DNA of 56,184 bases from Verrucomicrobiales bacterium (GTDB lineage Bacteria > Verrucomicrobiota > Verrucomicrobiia > Methylacidiphilales > JAAUTS01): NCBI GenBank assembly GCA_031256975.1, contig JAIRPN010000006.1, forward strand, positions 1 to 56,184. Direction: 5' to 3'. Shown here piece by piece: positions 1 through 8,970 of the stretch. The notes under the pieces were generated by a model. That model did not search any database and was not told where the DNA came from. It saw nothing but the letters and a program-made list of their open reading frames with translations. The translations under genes were made by a program, and so were the position numbers. Position 1 is the first letter of the stretch. Each line of letters begins with the position of its first letter.

Positions 1-3000
1 AGAGCCGCTGGCGCTGCCGGTGACGATCAACTGGTCGGCCTGGTTGGCGGCGATGTCGCTGCGCATCACCAGCGTGCCGTTGCCGCTCAATGAATTATTG
101 ACCGTCAATTTGCTGAATGCACCAACCGAGGTGCCGAAAGTGATGATGCCGCCGTTGACGTCAAGGTTGACGAGATGTTGGTCGAGGCTGTTCAAGTCGA
201 AGGTCCCGTTGGAATTCACGGTTAGCGTGGAACTTTGGGCAATGGCATCGCTGACGCCGGTTTTGAGTACGCCGTTATTAATGGTGGTATTGCCGGTGTA
301 GGTATTGGTTTGGCTCAGAACGGTGGTGCCCAGGCCGTTTTGTTCGACGGAGAGATCGCCGGACAGGAGGTTGTTGAACAGGTAGTTGATGCCACTGTGG
401 CTGAAGTTGACAATGGAATTGCCGCCGTCTGTTCCGGTGATGACTGCGGGACCGGTGCCGGAAGAGTTGGTCAGGAAGGCGTTTTCACTGGCGAAGTTGA
501 TGACACTGGTGCCGGAATCCAGGATGATCTCGTCAGCTTGGACGGCGGCGTGGTCGAGCAGGGTGAGGAAGCCGGAGTTGGTGGTGCCGATGCCGAAGGC
601 AATGAAGCTTGAGCTGTGCCAGGTGGCGGTGCCGCCAATGGCGACGGCGCCTTGGGCGTTGGTGGCGGTATAAAGGTAGGAGCCGCCGACAAAGGCAAAG
701 TCATTGTTGACAGTGGCATTTTCACCGATGTTCAAGGCGCCTTTGCCGCTGTCGCCGACATCGATGATATTCACGTTCCATTGGCCGTTGCCGATGACGG
801 TGACGGTGCCCTGGCTACTGGTGCTGCTGCCGTAAACCGAGCCGCCGACGAAGGCGAAGCTGCCGCTGGCCACGGCGCTGCCGCTAATTACCAACGCACC
901 GCTGCCGGAAGCACCGATGAAGCTCAAATTGGAATTCAGGGAACCGGATTCTTGGACGACAACAGTGCCGAGGTCGCCGTTATTGACGCCAATACTGAGG
1001 GTGTCATCGATGACGGTGCTGCCATTTCCTTGTACCACCAAGGTTCCGATGGTGCTGAAATCGCCAACGTTGACAGTACCACTGGCATGCAGCGTTGCCG
1101 TGTCGCTAACGACGGCAAGGCCATTGCCATCGAACATGCCGATGTAGAGGGATTGGACATTGAAGCTGCCGCTATTTTGCATATAGAGCGCGCCGGTGCC
1201 GCCGTAGCCGAGGTAGGCGTTTCCGCCGCTATTGTCGAGGAAGCCGGAACCGCTGATCACGGCGTATCCCAGGCCGTTGTAGCCGATTTTGGTGTCAGGA
1301 GATACCACGGTGGCGTTGTCGGCGATACTTAGAGTGCCGCTGCCGTAATCCCCGACGGCGAGATAGCCGGTATTTTCCCAACGGGCGGAACCGCTGACAC
1401 TGGCATAGCCCGAGCCGTTGCCATAATAACCGATTTCTGCATAGACATCGGTGACGCTGGCGTTGTCAGTGATGTCCAGGAAACCGGTGCCGGAGTAGCC
1501 GACGTAGAAGGTGGTGGCGGTCCAGACGCCGGAGCTGTCAATGATGGCATAACCACTGCCGCCGTAGCCGATATTCGCGAAATGGGTCGAGATGCTGCCG
1601 CTGTCGGTGACACGGAAGATGCCGGTGCCGCTGTTCTGGCCGATGAACATGGTGCCGCTGTAGAAGTTGGTGCCGCCGCTGTTGTCGAGGAAGGAACTGC
1701 CGGTGACGGACAGGTAGCCATAGCCGGTGGCTTGGCTGCCGATGGCGATGTTGGCGGCGCTGAGGCTGCCGCTTTCCATCAGCACCAAGTTGCCGGTGCC
1801 GGACTGGCCGACGGTGAGCAAACCGCTGCTTTGCCAGTAAGCATTGTTGCGGGCGTAGGCATAGCCGTAACTGCCGCTGCCGGAACCGATGGTGGTGTTG
1901 ACAGTATTCAGGGAACCGCTGTTGGCGATGGCGACTGTGCCGGTACCGGAGCTGCCAACGGTGAGTAGGCCGGTGTTTTGCCAGAATCCGGAGCTGACAA
2001 TGGTGACATTGCCGTAGCCCTTGGACCCGGAACCGATGACAGTGGCGCCGTCGTTGATGAAAGAGCTGGTGTCGGTCACGGTAATGCCGCCAGTGCCGTA
2101 GCCGCCGACCGTCACGGTGCCGGTGTCGTGCCAGAGGCTGGAACCATTCAGGCTGACATTGCCGAAGCCGGAAGTGTTGGAGCCAATGACGACAGAGACA
2201 CTGGAGAAGGAGCTGCTATTGACCAAGGTAATGCCGCCAGTGCCGGAGCTGCCGACCGTCACGGTGCCGGTGCTTTGCCAAAAGCTGTTATTGTACAGGG
2301 TGATGCTGCCGTAGCCGCGGGTGCTGGAGCCGATGATGGCGCCGCCGCTGGAAAGGGAACCGCTGTCGGCGAGAATGAGGCCGCCGGTACCTGAGCTGCC
2401 CACGGTCAAGGTGCCGGTATTGCGCCACAGACCGTTATTGTAAATTTGTACGTTGCCGGAAGCAGTGCTGCCGGAGCTGATGACGCCGACGCTGCTGGTG
2501 ACCACACTGCTGCCGCCGATGTTGAGTACGGCAGAGCCGGACTGGCCGATGGTCAGTGTGCCGCTGTTTTGCCAGAGGGCGGAACCGCTAAGGTTTACGT
2601 TGCCATAGCCGCCATTGCTGGAACCGATGATGCCGTTTTTATCGCTGACGGTGCCGCTTTCAATGATGTTGAGTATGCCGGTACCGGAAACGCCGACGGT
2701 GAGGGAATTACTGTTCGACCAGAGGCCGGAGCCGCTGATGGTAACGTAACCATAGGAGCCGTTTTGCGCGCCGATTCCCGATTGATAGCTTTTAACACTG
2801 CCGCTGTTGGTGAGAGTAAGGATGCCAGTGCCGGAGTTGCTGATGGTCAGGATGCTGTTGGTATTCTGCCAAAAACCATTGTCGCTGATGGTGACGCTGC
2901 CATAGGAGTTGGCATTGTCGCCGATGATGTCGCTGTAACCGGAGATGAGTTTGCCACTGCCGCTGATGAGGAGGGTGCCGGTGCCGGAACCGCCGATATG

Positions 3001-4128
3001 CAGGTCACCGGCATTATTCCAAACGCCGGAGCCGCTGATGGTGACCAGGCCTTGGCCGGTGGAGTTGGTGCCGATGGTGCCGCTCATGCTGGTAACCAGA
3101 CCGTTGTCAGTGATGGTCAGCGTACCGCTGCCGGAAGTGCCGATGCCCAGGTCATATCCGGTCTGGAGTTGTCCTGAGCCATTCACGATGACATTGCCGC
3201 TGGAGTTGGCCTGGTCGGCAATGGAAATGGTGTAACCGGAGACGATGCCGTTGCCGAGGATGTTGATGGTGCCGGTTCCCTGATAACCGACAAACATGTA
3301 ACGGTTGGTCCAAGTGCCGGAATCTTGTACCACGATGATACCGACAGAGCCGGAACCACTGCCGATGTAGGTGGTATCGTCGGTGACGCTGCCGTGGTCG
3401 GTGAGGAACAGGTAGCCGGTACCGGAGTTGCCGACGCTGAGGGCGGAGTTGTTGGTGAGTTGCCAATGGCCGGAACCGCTAACAATGACAGTGCCGGAGA
3501 CATTGGGGTAAGAACCGATGTCGCTGTAACCGCTGTACACTGAGCCGCTCTGGGTGATGATCATGGAGCCGGCGCCCTTGCTGCCGACGGAGAGGTTGGC
3601 GGCCTGCCAATAACCCGAACCGCTGACGGTGACGCTGCTGCCTTGGGCGCCGGAATTGGCGGAGATGGTGCTGAAATTGCTGATGACCGTACCGCTATCG
3701 GTAATAATCAAGGTGCCGGTGCCGGAATTACCAACGGTAAAAAAGCCGCTGTTCCAATAGCCCGAGCCGCTAACGGTAACGGTGCCCGAGCTGTTGGCAT
3801 TGTAACCGATGGTGCTGCTAAAGCTGGTGAGATTGCCGGTATCGGTGATGGTGAGATTGCCGGTGCCTGAGTAGCCGATAAAGAGGTAGTCACTGGCAGC
3901 GGAACCGCTATTAATGACCGGCGAATTCGGCGAGGTGGTATCGATCCGGGTACTGGTGCTGGAATCGGGGGGAATGGTGCCGCTCCAGTTGCTGCCATCG
4001 TACCAATCCGAGCTGGTGGAACCGGTCCAGATGTTTTGTGCTTCGGTATTGTCCACAGCGATGTAGAAATACAGTGGTGCCAGTAAAATAAAAAGGCCCA
4101 ACCGGTTGAAGTTGCAGCGTGCGAACAT
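1..4128 (-). CDS. Giant secreted autotransporter-type beta-repeat protein (partial, N-terminal part)
   Basis: The minus frame starting at ATG 4126-4128 stays open for all 1376 codons to the left edge, so the C-terminus is missing. A Shine-Dalgarno (GGGGAG, 4136-4141) sits 7 bases upstream. Residues about 8-33 form a hydrophobic signal segment ending near EAQN. The next part carries the W-T-G-S...D-W-Y-D-G-S-N-W-S-G type motif that opens many autotransporter-associated repeat proteins. The rest is roughly 25 imperfect repeats of about 48-52 residues, each with a TVG.SGTG.L core, a SGSVxxxxxxIG turn and a V.ISGSG.W.N end, rich in Ser, Gly, Thr and Asn. This is typical of a parallel beta-helix passenger on the cell surface. 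Whether it ends in an autotransporter barrel or a PEP-CTERM type anchor lies outside the window. The substrate or partner cannot be told from sequence. Confidence 0.85.
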   Translation of the reverse strand, partial: MFARCNFNRLGLFILLAPLYFYIAVDNTEAQNIWTGSTSSDWYDGSNWSGTIPPDSSTSTRIDTTSPNSPVINSGSAASDYLFIGYSGTGNLTITDTGNLTSFSSTIGYNANSSGTVTVSGSGYWNSGFFTVGNSGTGTLIITDSGTVISNFSTISANSGAQGSSVTVSGSGYWQAANLSVGSKGAGSMIITQSGSVYSGYSDIGSYPNVSGTVIVSGSGHWQLTNNSALSVGNSGTGYLFLTDHGSVTDDTTYIGSGSGSVGIIVVQDSGTWTNRYMFVGYQGTGTINILGNGIVSGYTISIADQANSSGNVIVNGSGQLQTGYDLGIGTSGSGTLTITDNGLVTSMSGTIGTNSTGQGLVTISGSGVWNNAGDLHIGGSGTGTLLISGSGKLISGYSDIIGDNANSYGSVTISDNGFWQNTNSILTISNSGTGILTLTNSGSVKSYQSGIGAQNGSYGYVTISGSGLWSNSNSLTVGVSGTGILNIIESGTVSDKNGIIGSSNGGYGNVNLSGSALWQNSGTLTIGQSGSAVLNIGGSSVVTSSVGVISSGSTASGNVQIYNNGLWRNTGTLTVGSSGTGGLILADSGSLSSGGAIIGSSTRGYGSITLYNNSFWQSTGTVTVGSSGTGGITLVNSSSFSSVSVVIGSNTSGFGNVSLNGSSLWHDTGTVTVGGYGTGGITVTDTSSFINDGATVIGSGSKGYGNVTIVSSGFWQNTGLLTVGSSGTGTVAIANSGSLNTVNTTIGSGSGSYGYAYARNNAYWQSSGLLTVGQSGTGNLVLMESGSLSAANIAIGSQATGYGYLSVTGSSFLDNSGGTNFYSGTMFIGQNSGTGIFRVTDSGSISTHFANIGYGGSGYAIIDSSGVWTATTFYVGYSGTGFLDITDNASVTDVYAEIGYYGNGSGYASVSGSARWENTGYLAVGDYGSGTLSIADNATVVSPDTKIGYNGLGYAVISGSGFLDNSGGNAYLGYGGTGALYMQNSGSFNVQSLYIGMFDGNGLAVVSDTATLHASGTVNVGDFSTIGTLVVQGNGSTVIDDTLSIGVNNGDLGTVVVQESGSLNSNLSFIGASGSGALVISGSAVASGSFAFVGGSVYGSSTSSQGTVTVIGNGQWNVNIIDVGDSGKGALNIGENATVNNDFAFVGGSYLYTATNAQGAVAIGGTATWHSSSFIAFGIGTTNSGFLTLLDHAAVQADEIILDSGTSVINFASENAFLTNSSGTGPAVITGTDGGNSIVNFSHSGINYLFNNLLSGDLSVEQNGLGTTVLSQTNTYTGNTTINNGVLKTGVSDAIAQSSTLTVNSNGTFDLNSLDQHLVNLDVNGGIITFGTSVGAFSKLTVNNSLSGNGTLVMRSDIAANQADQLIVTGSASGS

Positions 4129-4384
4129 ACGGAATCTCCCCAAAATATGGAAACGGCATGAAGCCAGCCTCCACACGGACACCCCGTCCGTTGCTGCCAT
4201 GGTTTATCTGTTGGCAATATCTAGCAGAAGCTCCCCATCACCCTTTTTCCCTTTGCTACATAATTATAAATTATAGCCATATGTGTCAATTTTATATCTG
4301 TTAAAATATTGCGGCGGTGAACCTGTGGAATTTGTGATTTCTTTAGGCTTGCTTGGTTGGGGGAGTGTTCTGTTTACTGGAGGC

Positions 4385-5026
4385 ATGATTTTGTTGATTG
4401 TCATAGCCGTGGCCTGTTTTTTAATCGGGGGCATCCCGTTTGGCTATATGGCCGGGAAAATTGGCGGGATTGATATTCGCGAACATGGCAGCAAGAACAT
4501 CGGGGCGACCAATGTGATGCGGGTGATGGGCCGGAAATACGGGTTGCCGGTGTTTATTTGCGACTTTTTGAAGGCGTTTATCCCGGTCATGGTGCTGAAG
4601 GCGCTAACGGCCAACGGTACGCTGGATACCGGGCCATTGGCACCGCAGTTGTTTTTGATCATTAGCGGGTTGCTGGTGGTGCTGGGACACACATTTTGCC
4701 CTTATCTGGGATTCAAGGGCGGCAAGGGGGTGGCCTCGTCGGCGGGATTCATCGCGGCCCTGCTGCCTTGGGCGTTTGTGCTGTGCATGCTGGTCTGGTT
4801 GATTGTGTTTTATGGCTTTCGCTTTGTCTCGCTGGCCTCGTTGGCGGCCGGGGCGGTGTTGCCGATGGCGGCGTACGGTTCTTTGCGATTGTCTGGGCAT
4901 TCGCATGATGACATCAAATGGTATGTCGGCCTGGCCATGTTCCTGTGCTTCATGGTGATTTGGACGCACCGCACCAATATCAAACGCTTGATGAACGGTA
5001 CCGAGAACCGTTTTGCAAAGAAATAG
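4385..5026 (+). CDS. plsY: Glycerol-3-phosphate acyltransferase PlsY
   Basis: Inner-membrane enzyme that transfers an acyl group from acyl-phosphate to sn-glycerol-3-phosphate, the first step of phospholipid synthesis. The family signatures are plain: GGIPFGYMAGK near the N-terminus, then DIREHGSKNIGATN, then GFKGGKGVAS, separated by hydrophobic segments, giving about five membrane spans. From ATG 4385 it has 213 residues, close to the usual length of about 200. In-frame GTG starts exist at 4283, 4325 and 4334, none with a clear ribosome site; the GGAGG at 4379-4383 lies only one base before ATG 4385, so the start is uncertain. It is followed 64 bases later by gpsA, which makes its substrate, so the two probably share a transcript. 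Confidence 0.93.
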   Translation: MILLIVIAVACFLIGGIPFGYMAGKIGGIDIREHGSKNIGATNVMRVMGRKYGLPVFICDFLKAFIPVMVLKALTANGTLDTGPLAPQLFLIISGLLVVLGHTFCPYLGFKGGKGVASSAGFIAALLPWAFVLCMLVWLIVFYGFRFVSLASLAAGAVLPMAAYGSLRLSGHSHDDIKWYVGLAMFLCFMVIWTHRTNIKRLMNGTENRFAKK

Positions 5027-5090
5027 ATACAGGCCACGGAGTTCTTTTAAATAGAAAAGACCCAGTGGCTTTCTATGTGTCAGGAAAATT

Positions 5091-5984
5091 ATGAAAAAAA
5101 TTACAATCATCGGCGCGGGGGCTTGGGGCAGTGCATTCGGCAAGGTGCTAAAGAACAACGGGCATGAAGTGCGTTTTCTCGACGTGGGTGACACCGCTTG
5201 GCCTGCGGATGGTCCGGGTGATTACGTGATTCTGGCGGTGCCCTGCCAGGTGGTGCGCAAAGTGTTGCAACTTTATCCGGCCCCGCCGGTGCCGGTGTTC
5301 AGCCTGATCAAGGGGATCGAGGTTTCCTCCCACAAACTGGTGAGCGAGATTGTCCGCGAAGTCTGGAAAAAGGACGATGTCGGCGTGGTTAGCGGCCCGA
5401 GTTTGGCATCCGAGGTGCAATCCGGCGTGCCCACGGTGGTGGTGGTGGCCGCCAATGACGAAAAATTGGCCGCGGCGATGCAACAGGTGATACACGGCAA
5501 GATGTTCCGCGCCTACCGCAGCACGGATCTGACCGGCGTGGAACTGGGCGGTGCGTTGAAGAATGTCTATGCCTTGGCCGGGGGAATTTGCCAGGGATTG
5601 CGTCTTGGCGAAAATGCCATGGCGGCGCTGATGACCAGGGCCTTGGCGGAAATGGCGCGCATCGCGGTGGTGAAAGGGGCGAAGCCCGAGACCATTTACG
5701 GGCTGAGCGGGATGGGGGATTTGTTGCTGACTTCCTACAGCCCGGACAGCCGCAATCACAAGGTGGGCGAAGCATTGGGGCGTGGCCGCGAATTGCAGGA
5801 AATCCTGCGCAATCTGGCGGGAACGGCGGAAGGCGTGCCGACGGTGAAGGCGTTGCATGAATTGGTGCTGGAGAAGAAGGTCAAGGCGCCGATTGTCGGC
5901 GAGCTGTACCAGATTCTGTATGGCGGCAAGACACCGGCCAAGGGGTTCCAGGCCTTGATGTCACGCAAGGCTGAACTCGAATAA
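5091..5984 (+). CDS. gpsA: NAD(P)-dependent glycerol-3-phosphate dehydrogenase
   Basis: Cytosolic reduction of dihydroxyacetone phosphate to sn-glycerol-3-phosphate for phospholipid synthesis. The N-terminal Rossmann motif GAGAWGSAFGKVL (residues about 7-19), the SGPSLASEV loop, the catalytic Lys region GGALKNVYALAGG and the C-terminal GLSGMGDLLLTS and SRNHKVG segments are all present. At 297 residues it is a little shorter than the usual 330, mostly in the N-terminal domain, where the segment after the first beta-alpha unit is trimmed. AGGA about 6 bases before ATG 5091 supports the start. It follows plsY and precedes lpxI on the same strand, placing phospholipid and lipid A genes together. 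Confidence 0.95.
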   Translation: MKKITIIGAGAWGSAFGKVLKNNGHEVRFLDVGDTAWPADGPGDYVILAVPCQVVRKVLQLYPAPPVPVFSLIKGIEVSSHKLVSEIVREVWKKDDVGVVSGPSLASEVQSGVPTVVVVAANDEKLAAAMQQVIHGKMFRAYRSTDLTGVELGGALKNVYALAGGICQGLRLGENAMAALMTRALAEMARIAVVKGAKPETIYGLSGMGDLLLTSYSPDSRNHKVGEALGRGRELQEILRNLAGTAEGVPTVKALHELVLEKKVKAPIVGELYQILYGGKTPAKGFQALMSRKAELE

Positions 5985-6056
5985 GCGGATATCAGGACGT
6001 CGGCAGCGCGAAAATCCGCATTGCTAACAGTCCCATAACTCCTAGTCTGTAACCCG

Positions 6057-6860
6057 ATGTCGGTTTTAGGAATCATTGCCGGAAAAGGCATTTACCCCAG
6101 TATCCTGATGGACGAGGCCCGCAAGAAATTTCCGGGCAAGATTGTCGTCGCCGCTTTCGAAGGAGAGACCGATCCCGCGCTGGCCGCCCGTGGGGATTCC
6201 CATTGCTGGATGAAAGTCGGGCAACTCGGCAAACTGCTCGGTTTTCTGAAGGACGCTAATGCCGATCAAGCTATCATGGCGGGTCAGATTACTCCCGGCA
6301 GGTTGTTTGATTTCCGGCCGGATTTCAAGGCCCTCTTGCTGTTAGCGACCCTGAAGGAGCGCAATGCGGAATCGCTATTCGGAGCGGTGGCCGGGGCGTT
6401 GGAAAAATCGGGGGTCAAATTGCTTCCCGCCACCACTTTTTTGGAAGATTTCCTGCCGTTAGCGGGTTTGGTGGCGGGTCCCAAACCGTCCAAGAGCCAC
6501 TTGCGCGACATGGAATTCGCCTGGCCGATAGCCAAGGAAGTCAGTCGCATGAATATCGGCCAGACCATTGTGGTGAAAAAAGGCACGGTATTGGCGGTGG
6601 AGGGGCATGACGGCACCAATGAGACCATCCGTCGCGGCGGCGCGATCGGCAAAGGCGATTCGGTTTTGGTGAAGGTTTCCAAGCCCAGGCAGGATATGCG
6701 TTTCGATGTGCCGGTGATCGGGCCGGACACGGTGCGCATTTGCGTGGAGGCCAGAATTTCCTGCGTCATTATTGAAGCTGGCAAAACCTTGCTGTTAGCG
6801 GCGGATGAAACCAAACAATTGGCCGCACAGCACAAAGTCACCATTTACGCGAAGGAATAA
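6057..6860 (+). CDS. lpxI: UDP-2,3-diacylglucosamine pyrophosphatase LpxI
   Basis: LpxI (DUF1009) hydrolyses UDP-2,3-diacylglucosamine to lipid X and UMP, replacing LpxH in alpha-proteobacteria and many PVC bacteria. The 267-residue length, the opening LGIIAGKGIYPSILMDEARK, the DQAIMAGQITPGRL segment and the C-terminal catalytic region (VLAVEGHDGTNETIRRGG, then a Lys/Pro-rich RFDVPVIGPDTV stretch) fit the family. It lies 72 bases after gpsA and only 3 bases before a dehydrogenase gene followed by lpxB, which uses its product. No good Shine-Dalgarno precedes the ATG. Four copies of the CGCTAAY-type motif occur inside it (6253-6260 region, 6341, 6458, 6794). Confidence 0.93.
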   Translation: MSVLGIIAGKGIYPSILMDEARKKFPGKIVVAAFEGETDPALAARGDSHCWMKVGQLGKLLGFLKDANADQAIMAGQITPGRLFDFRPDFKALLLLATLKERNAESLFGAVAGALEKSGVKLLPATTFLEDFLPLAGLVAGPKPSKSHLRDMEFAWPIAKEVSRMNIGQTIVVKKGTVLAVEGHDGTNETIRRGGAIGKGDSVLVKVSKPRQDMRFDVPVIGPDTVRICVEARISCVIIEAGKTLLLAADETKQLAAQHKVTIYAKE

Positions 6861-6863
6861 CTT

Positions 6864-7790
6864 ATGTCAAAGATCAGAGTTGGAGTGGTCGGCGTCGGCA
6901 GCATGGGGCAGAACCATGCGCGGATTTACGCCGGCTTGGAACATGCGGAATTCGCCGGAATTTACGACGCTAACGGCGATACGGCGCGCAAGATTGCCGC
7001 AAAATACAAATGCCGGGCGTTTGATTCACTGGACGAGATGATCGCCAATGTCGACGCTGCCAGCATTGCTGCCGCCACGGTGGCGCATTTCGAGCTGGGC
7101 AAGCGTTTCCTTGACGCGGGCAAGCATATCCTGATGGAAAAACCGATCACCAACACCACGGATGAGGCGGTGCAATTGGTGGAATTGGCGAAGCAAAAGA
7201 ATTTGGTTTTGCAGGTCGGGCATATCGAGCGGTTTAACCCGGTGTTGACCGCCTTGGAAGAGCGTTTGACCCGTCCACGCTTTATCGAGGCGCACCGCCT
7301 GTCGCCTTATCCCGAACGCAGCACCGACGTTAGCGTGGTGCTGGACGTGATGATTCACGACATCGAGATTATCATGCACATCGTACGTTCGCCGGTAGCG
7401 TCGCTGGACGCAGTGGGCGTGCCGGTGCTCAGCAGTTCCGAGGACATCGCTAACGTTCGTATTCGCTTCGAGAACGGTTGCGTCGCGAATATTACCACCA
7501 GCCGCATCAGTCCGGAAAAATTGCGCAAAATTCGCGTGTTCCAGGACGACGCCTATCTGTCGCTCGATTACATGAAGCAGGAAGGCGAGATTTACAAACG
7601 CGCCAATGGCAAGATTACCCGCGACAAGATTCCGGTGAACAAGGACGAGCCGTTGAAGAGGCAATTGGAATCCTTTGTGAATTGTGTCCAGTCGCATGGC
7701 GCTCCCGTGGTTAGCGGTGATCATGCGACCAATGCCTTGCGGTTGGCCGCGGAAATTATTCACCAGATTCGTGCGCAGAAATTGGTGTAA
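6864..7790 (+). CDS. Gfo/Idh/MocA-family dehydrogenase in a lipid A operon (GnnA-like?)
   Basis: NAD(P)-binding sugar dehydrogenase of 308 residues. The Rossmann fold opens with VGVVGVGSMGQNHARIY (about residues 5-21); the EKPITNTTDEA motif with the conserved Lys follows at about 93-103, and HIERFNPV and MIHDIEIIMHI (C-terminal domain His/Asp) come later. A strong GAAGGA overlaps the end of lpxI. It is wedged between lpxI and lpxB with gaps of 3 and 8 bases, so a role in lipid A is likely. In Acidithiobacillus and Leptospira the same family supplies GnnA, which oxidises UDP-GlcNAc at C3 before transamination by GnnB to give amide-linked lipid A. No GnnB-type aminotransferase is in the window, so the GnnA role is inference. 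Confidence 0.88.
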   Translation: MSKIRVGVVGVGSMGQNHARIYAGLEHAEFAGIYDANGDTARKIAAKYKCRAFDSLDEMIANVDAASIAAATVAHFELGKRFLDAGKHILMEKPITNTTDEAVQLVELAKQKNLVLQVGHIERFNPVLTALEERLTRPRFIEAHRLSPYPERSTDVSVVLDVMIHDIEIIMHIVRSPVASLDAVGVPVLSSSEDIANVRIRFENGCVANITTSRISPEKLRKIRVFQDDAYLSLDYMKQEGEIYKRANGKITRDKIPVNKDEPLKRQLESFVNCVQSHGAPVVSGDHATNALRLAAEIIHQIRAQKLV

Positions 7791-7798
7791 GGCAAGTT

Positions 7799-8959
7799 GT
7801 GAGCAAGGGCAATCCAGTCATCTATATCATCGCCGGTGAAGCCAGCGGCGACCGCCATGCGGCGGAATTGTTGCGGGAACTGAAAAAAGCCTATCCTGAC
7901 GGCAAGTTCCTCGGCGTCGGTGGTCCGCATTTGAAGGCCGCGGGACAGCAGCAGCTGTTCGACTTGGCGAGACATGCGGTGGTTGGCCTGACTGATGTGT
8001 TGTTGAACATTCGCAAATTCCGCGCATTTTTCCAACGTGTACAGGATGACATCAAGGAACAACAACCCGATGCGGTGATCCTGGTGGATTTTCCCGGTTT
8101 CAATTTGCGTTTGGCGGAAAAAGTGAAGAATGTCGCCCCGGATGCGAAACTGATTTATTACATCGCACCGCAAGTCTGGGCATGGAAAGCGGGACGGGCG
8201 AAACGCATGCAGGAATTGCTGGATTTGTTACTGGTGATTTTCCCGTTCGAGAAGGAGTGGTTCGCCAAGCACACTCCATTGCTCAATACCGCGTGGGTGG
8301 GGCATCCGGCTCTGGATCGGTGGAAGAAGCTGCAGGATATTCCGACTGAAAAGACCGCCTATAAGAAGGTGGTGCTGATGCCCGGCAGCCGTCGCAAGGA
8401 AATCACCGCGCATTTGCCGATTCTGCTGGAAACTTGCCGCCAGTTGGCGCAGGTGGTGCCGGATGTGAAGTTTTTGCTGCTGGTGAACGACGCTAACGGC
8501 CGTCATCTGGTTGAACAGATCATTGAGAAGTACGCCGCCAATCGCCTGAACATGGAAATTTACGAAGGTTACCAGTTGACTCATCTCAGCCAGGCGGACA
8601 TGGCCTTTGTCGCCTCGGGAACCGCCACCCTGGAATGCGCGTTGGCGAATTTGCCGATGCTGGTGCTGTATCGTACCAACCCGATTACATTTTTCATCGG
8701 TCGCCGCCTGGTCAATCTGAACGCCATCAGCATTGTGAACCTGATTGCGGAGAAGAAGGTGGTGCCGGAATTCCTGCAGGGCAACGCCAACCCCGAGAGC
8801 TTGTCGTTAGCGGCCAAGCATTTGCTGACCAATCCGGAGTTGGAGGCGAAAATGAAATCGGAGCTGCGCAATGTGATTCAGCAATTGGGCGAACCCGGCG
8901 CTAACCGCCGCGCGGTTGAGGAAATCCAAAAAGTCCTCGCGCAAAAGCAGAAAGCTTAA
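7799..8959 (+). CDS. lpxB: Lipid-A-disaccharide synthase
   Basis: GT19 glycosyltransferase joining lipid X and UDP-diacylglucosamine into the lipid A disaccharide at the inner membrane. Seen: AGEASGDRHAAELLREL at the N-terminus, LVDFPGFNLRLA, YYIAPQVWAWKAGRAKRM, LPGSRR-type MPGSRRKEI, and the C-terminal donor-site segment ASGTATLECALANLPMLVLYR. Length 386 residues is normal. The start is GTG 7799 with weak ribosome binding, consistent with coupling to the upstream dehydrogenase 8 bases away. It ends the envelope-lipid run; the next gene is on the opposite strand, 11 bases on, with no clear terminator hairpin between them. Confidence 0.95.
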   Translation: MSKGNPVIYIIAGEASGDRHAAELLRELKKAYPDGKFLGVGGPHLKAAGQQQLFDLARHAVVGLTDVLLNIRKFRAFFQRVQDDIKEQQPDAVILVDFPGFNLRLAEKVKNVAPDAKLIYYIAPQVWAWKAGRAKRMQELLDLLLVIFPFEKEWFAKHTPLLNTAWVGHPALDRWKKLQDIPTEKTAYKKVVLMPGSRRKEITAHLPILLETCRQLAQVVPDVKFLLLVNDANGRHLVEQIIEKYAANRLNMEIYEGYQLTHLSQADMAFVASGTATLECALANLPMLVLYRTNPITFFIGRRLVNLNAISIVNLIAEKKVVPEFLQGNANPESLSLAAKHLLTNPELEAKMKSELRNVIQQLGEPGANRRAVEEIQKVLAQKQKA

Positions 8960-8970
8960 CGACAGGCGGA

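Noticed and set aside
616..1332. Plus-strand frames of 100-240 codons in the first 4 kb
   Set aside because: They are antisense shadows of the repeat protein; their Ala/Gly/Asp-rich products only reflect its biased composition.
1..4128. Regularly spaced similar phrases suggesting a CRISPR or tandem DNA repeat
   Set aside because: The similar phrases vary at synonymous positions, are about 145-155 bases apart and keep one reading frame, so they are protein repeats, not a CRISPR array.
4253..4280. AT-rich stretch with TTGCTA and TATAAA as a plsY promoter
   Set aside because: The spacing between the two boxes is only six bases and no other good pair is present; a promoter is likely in this region but cannot be placed.
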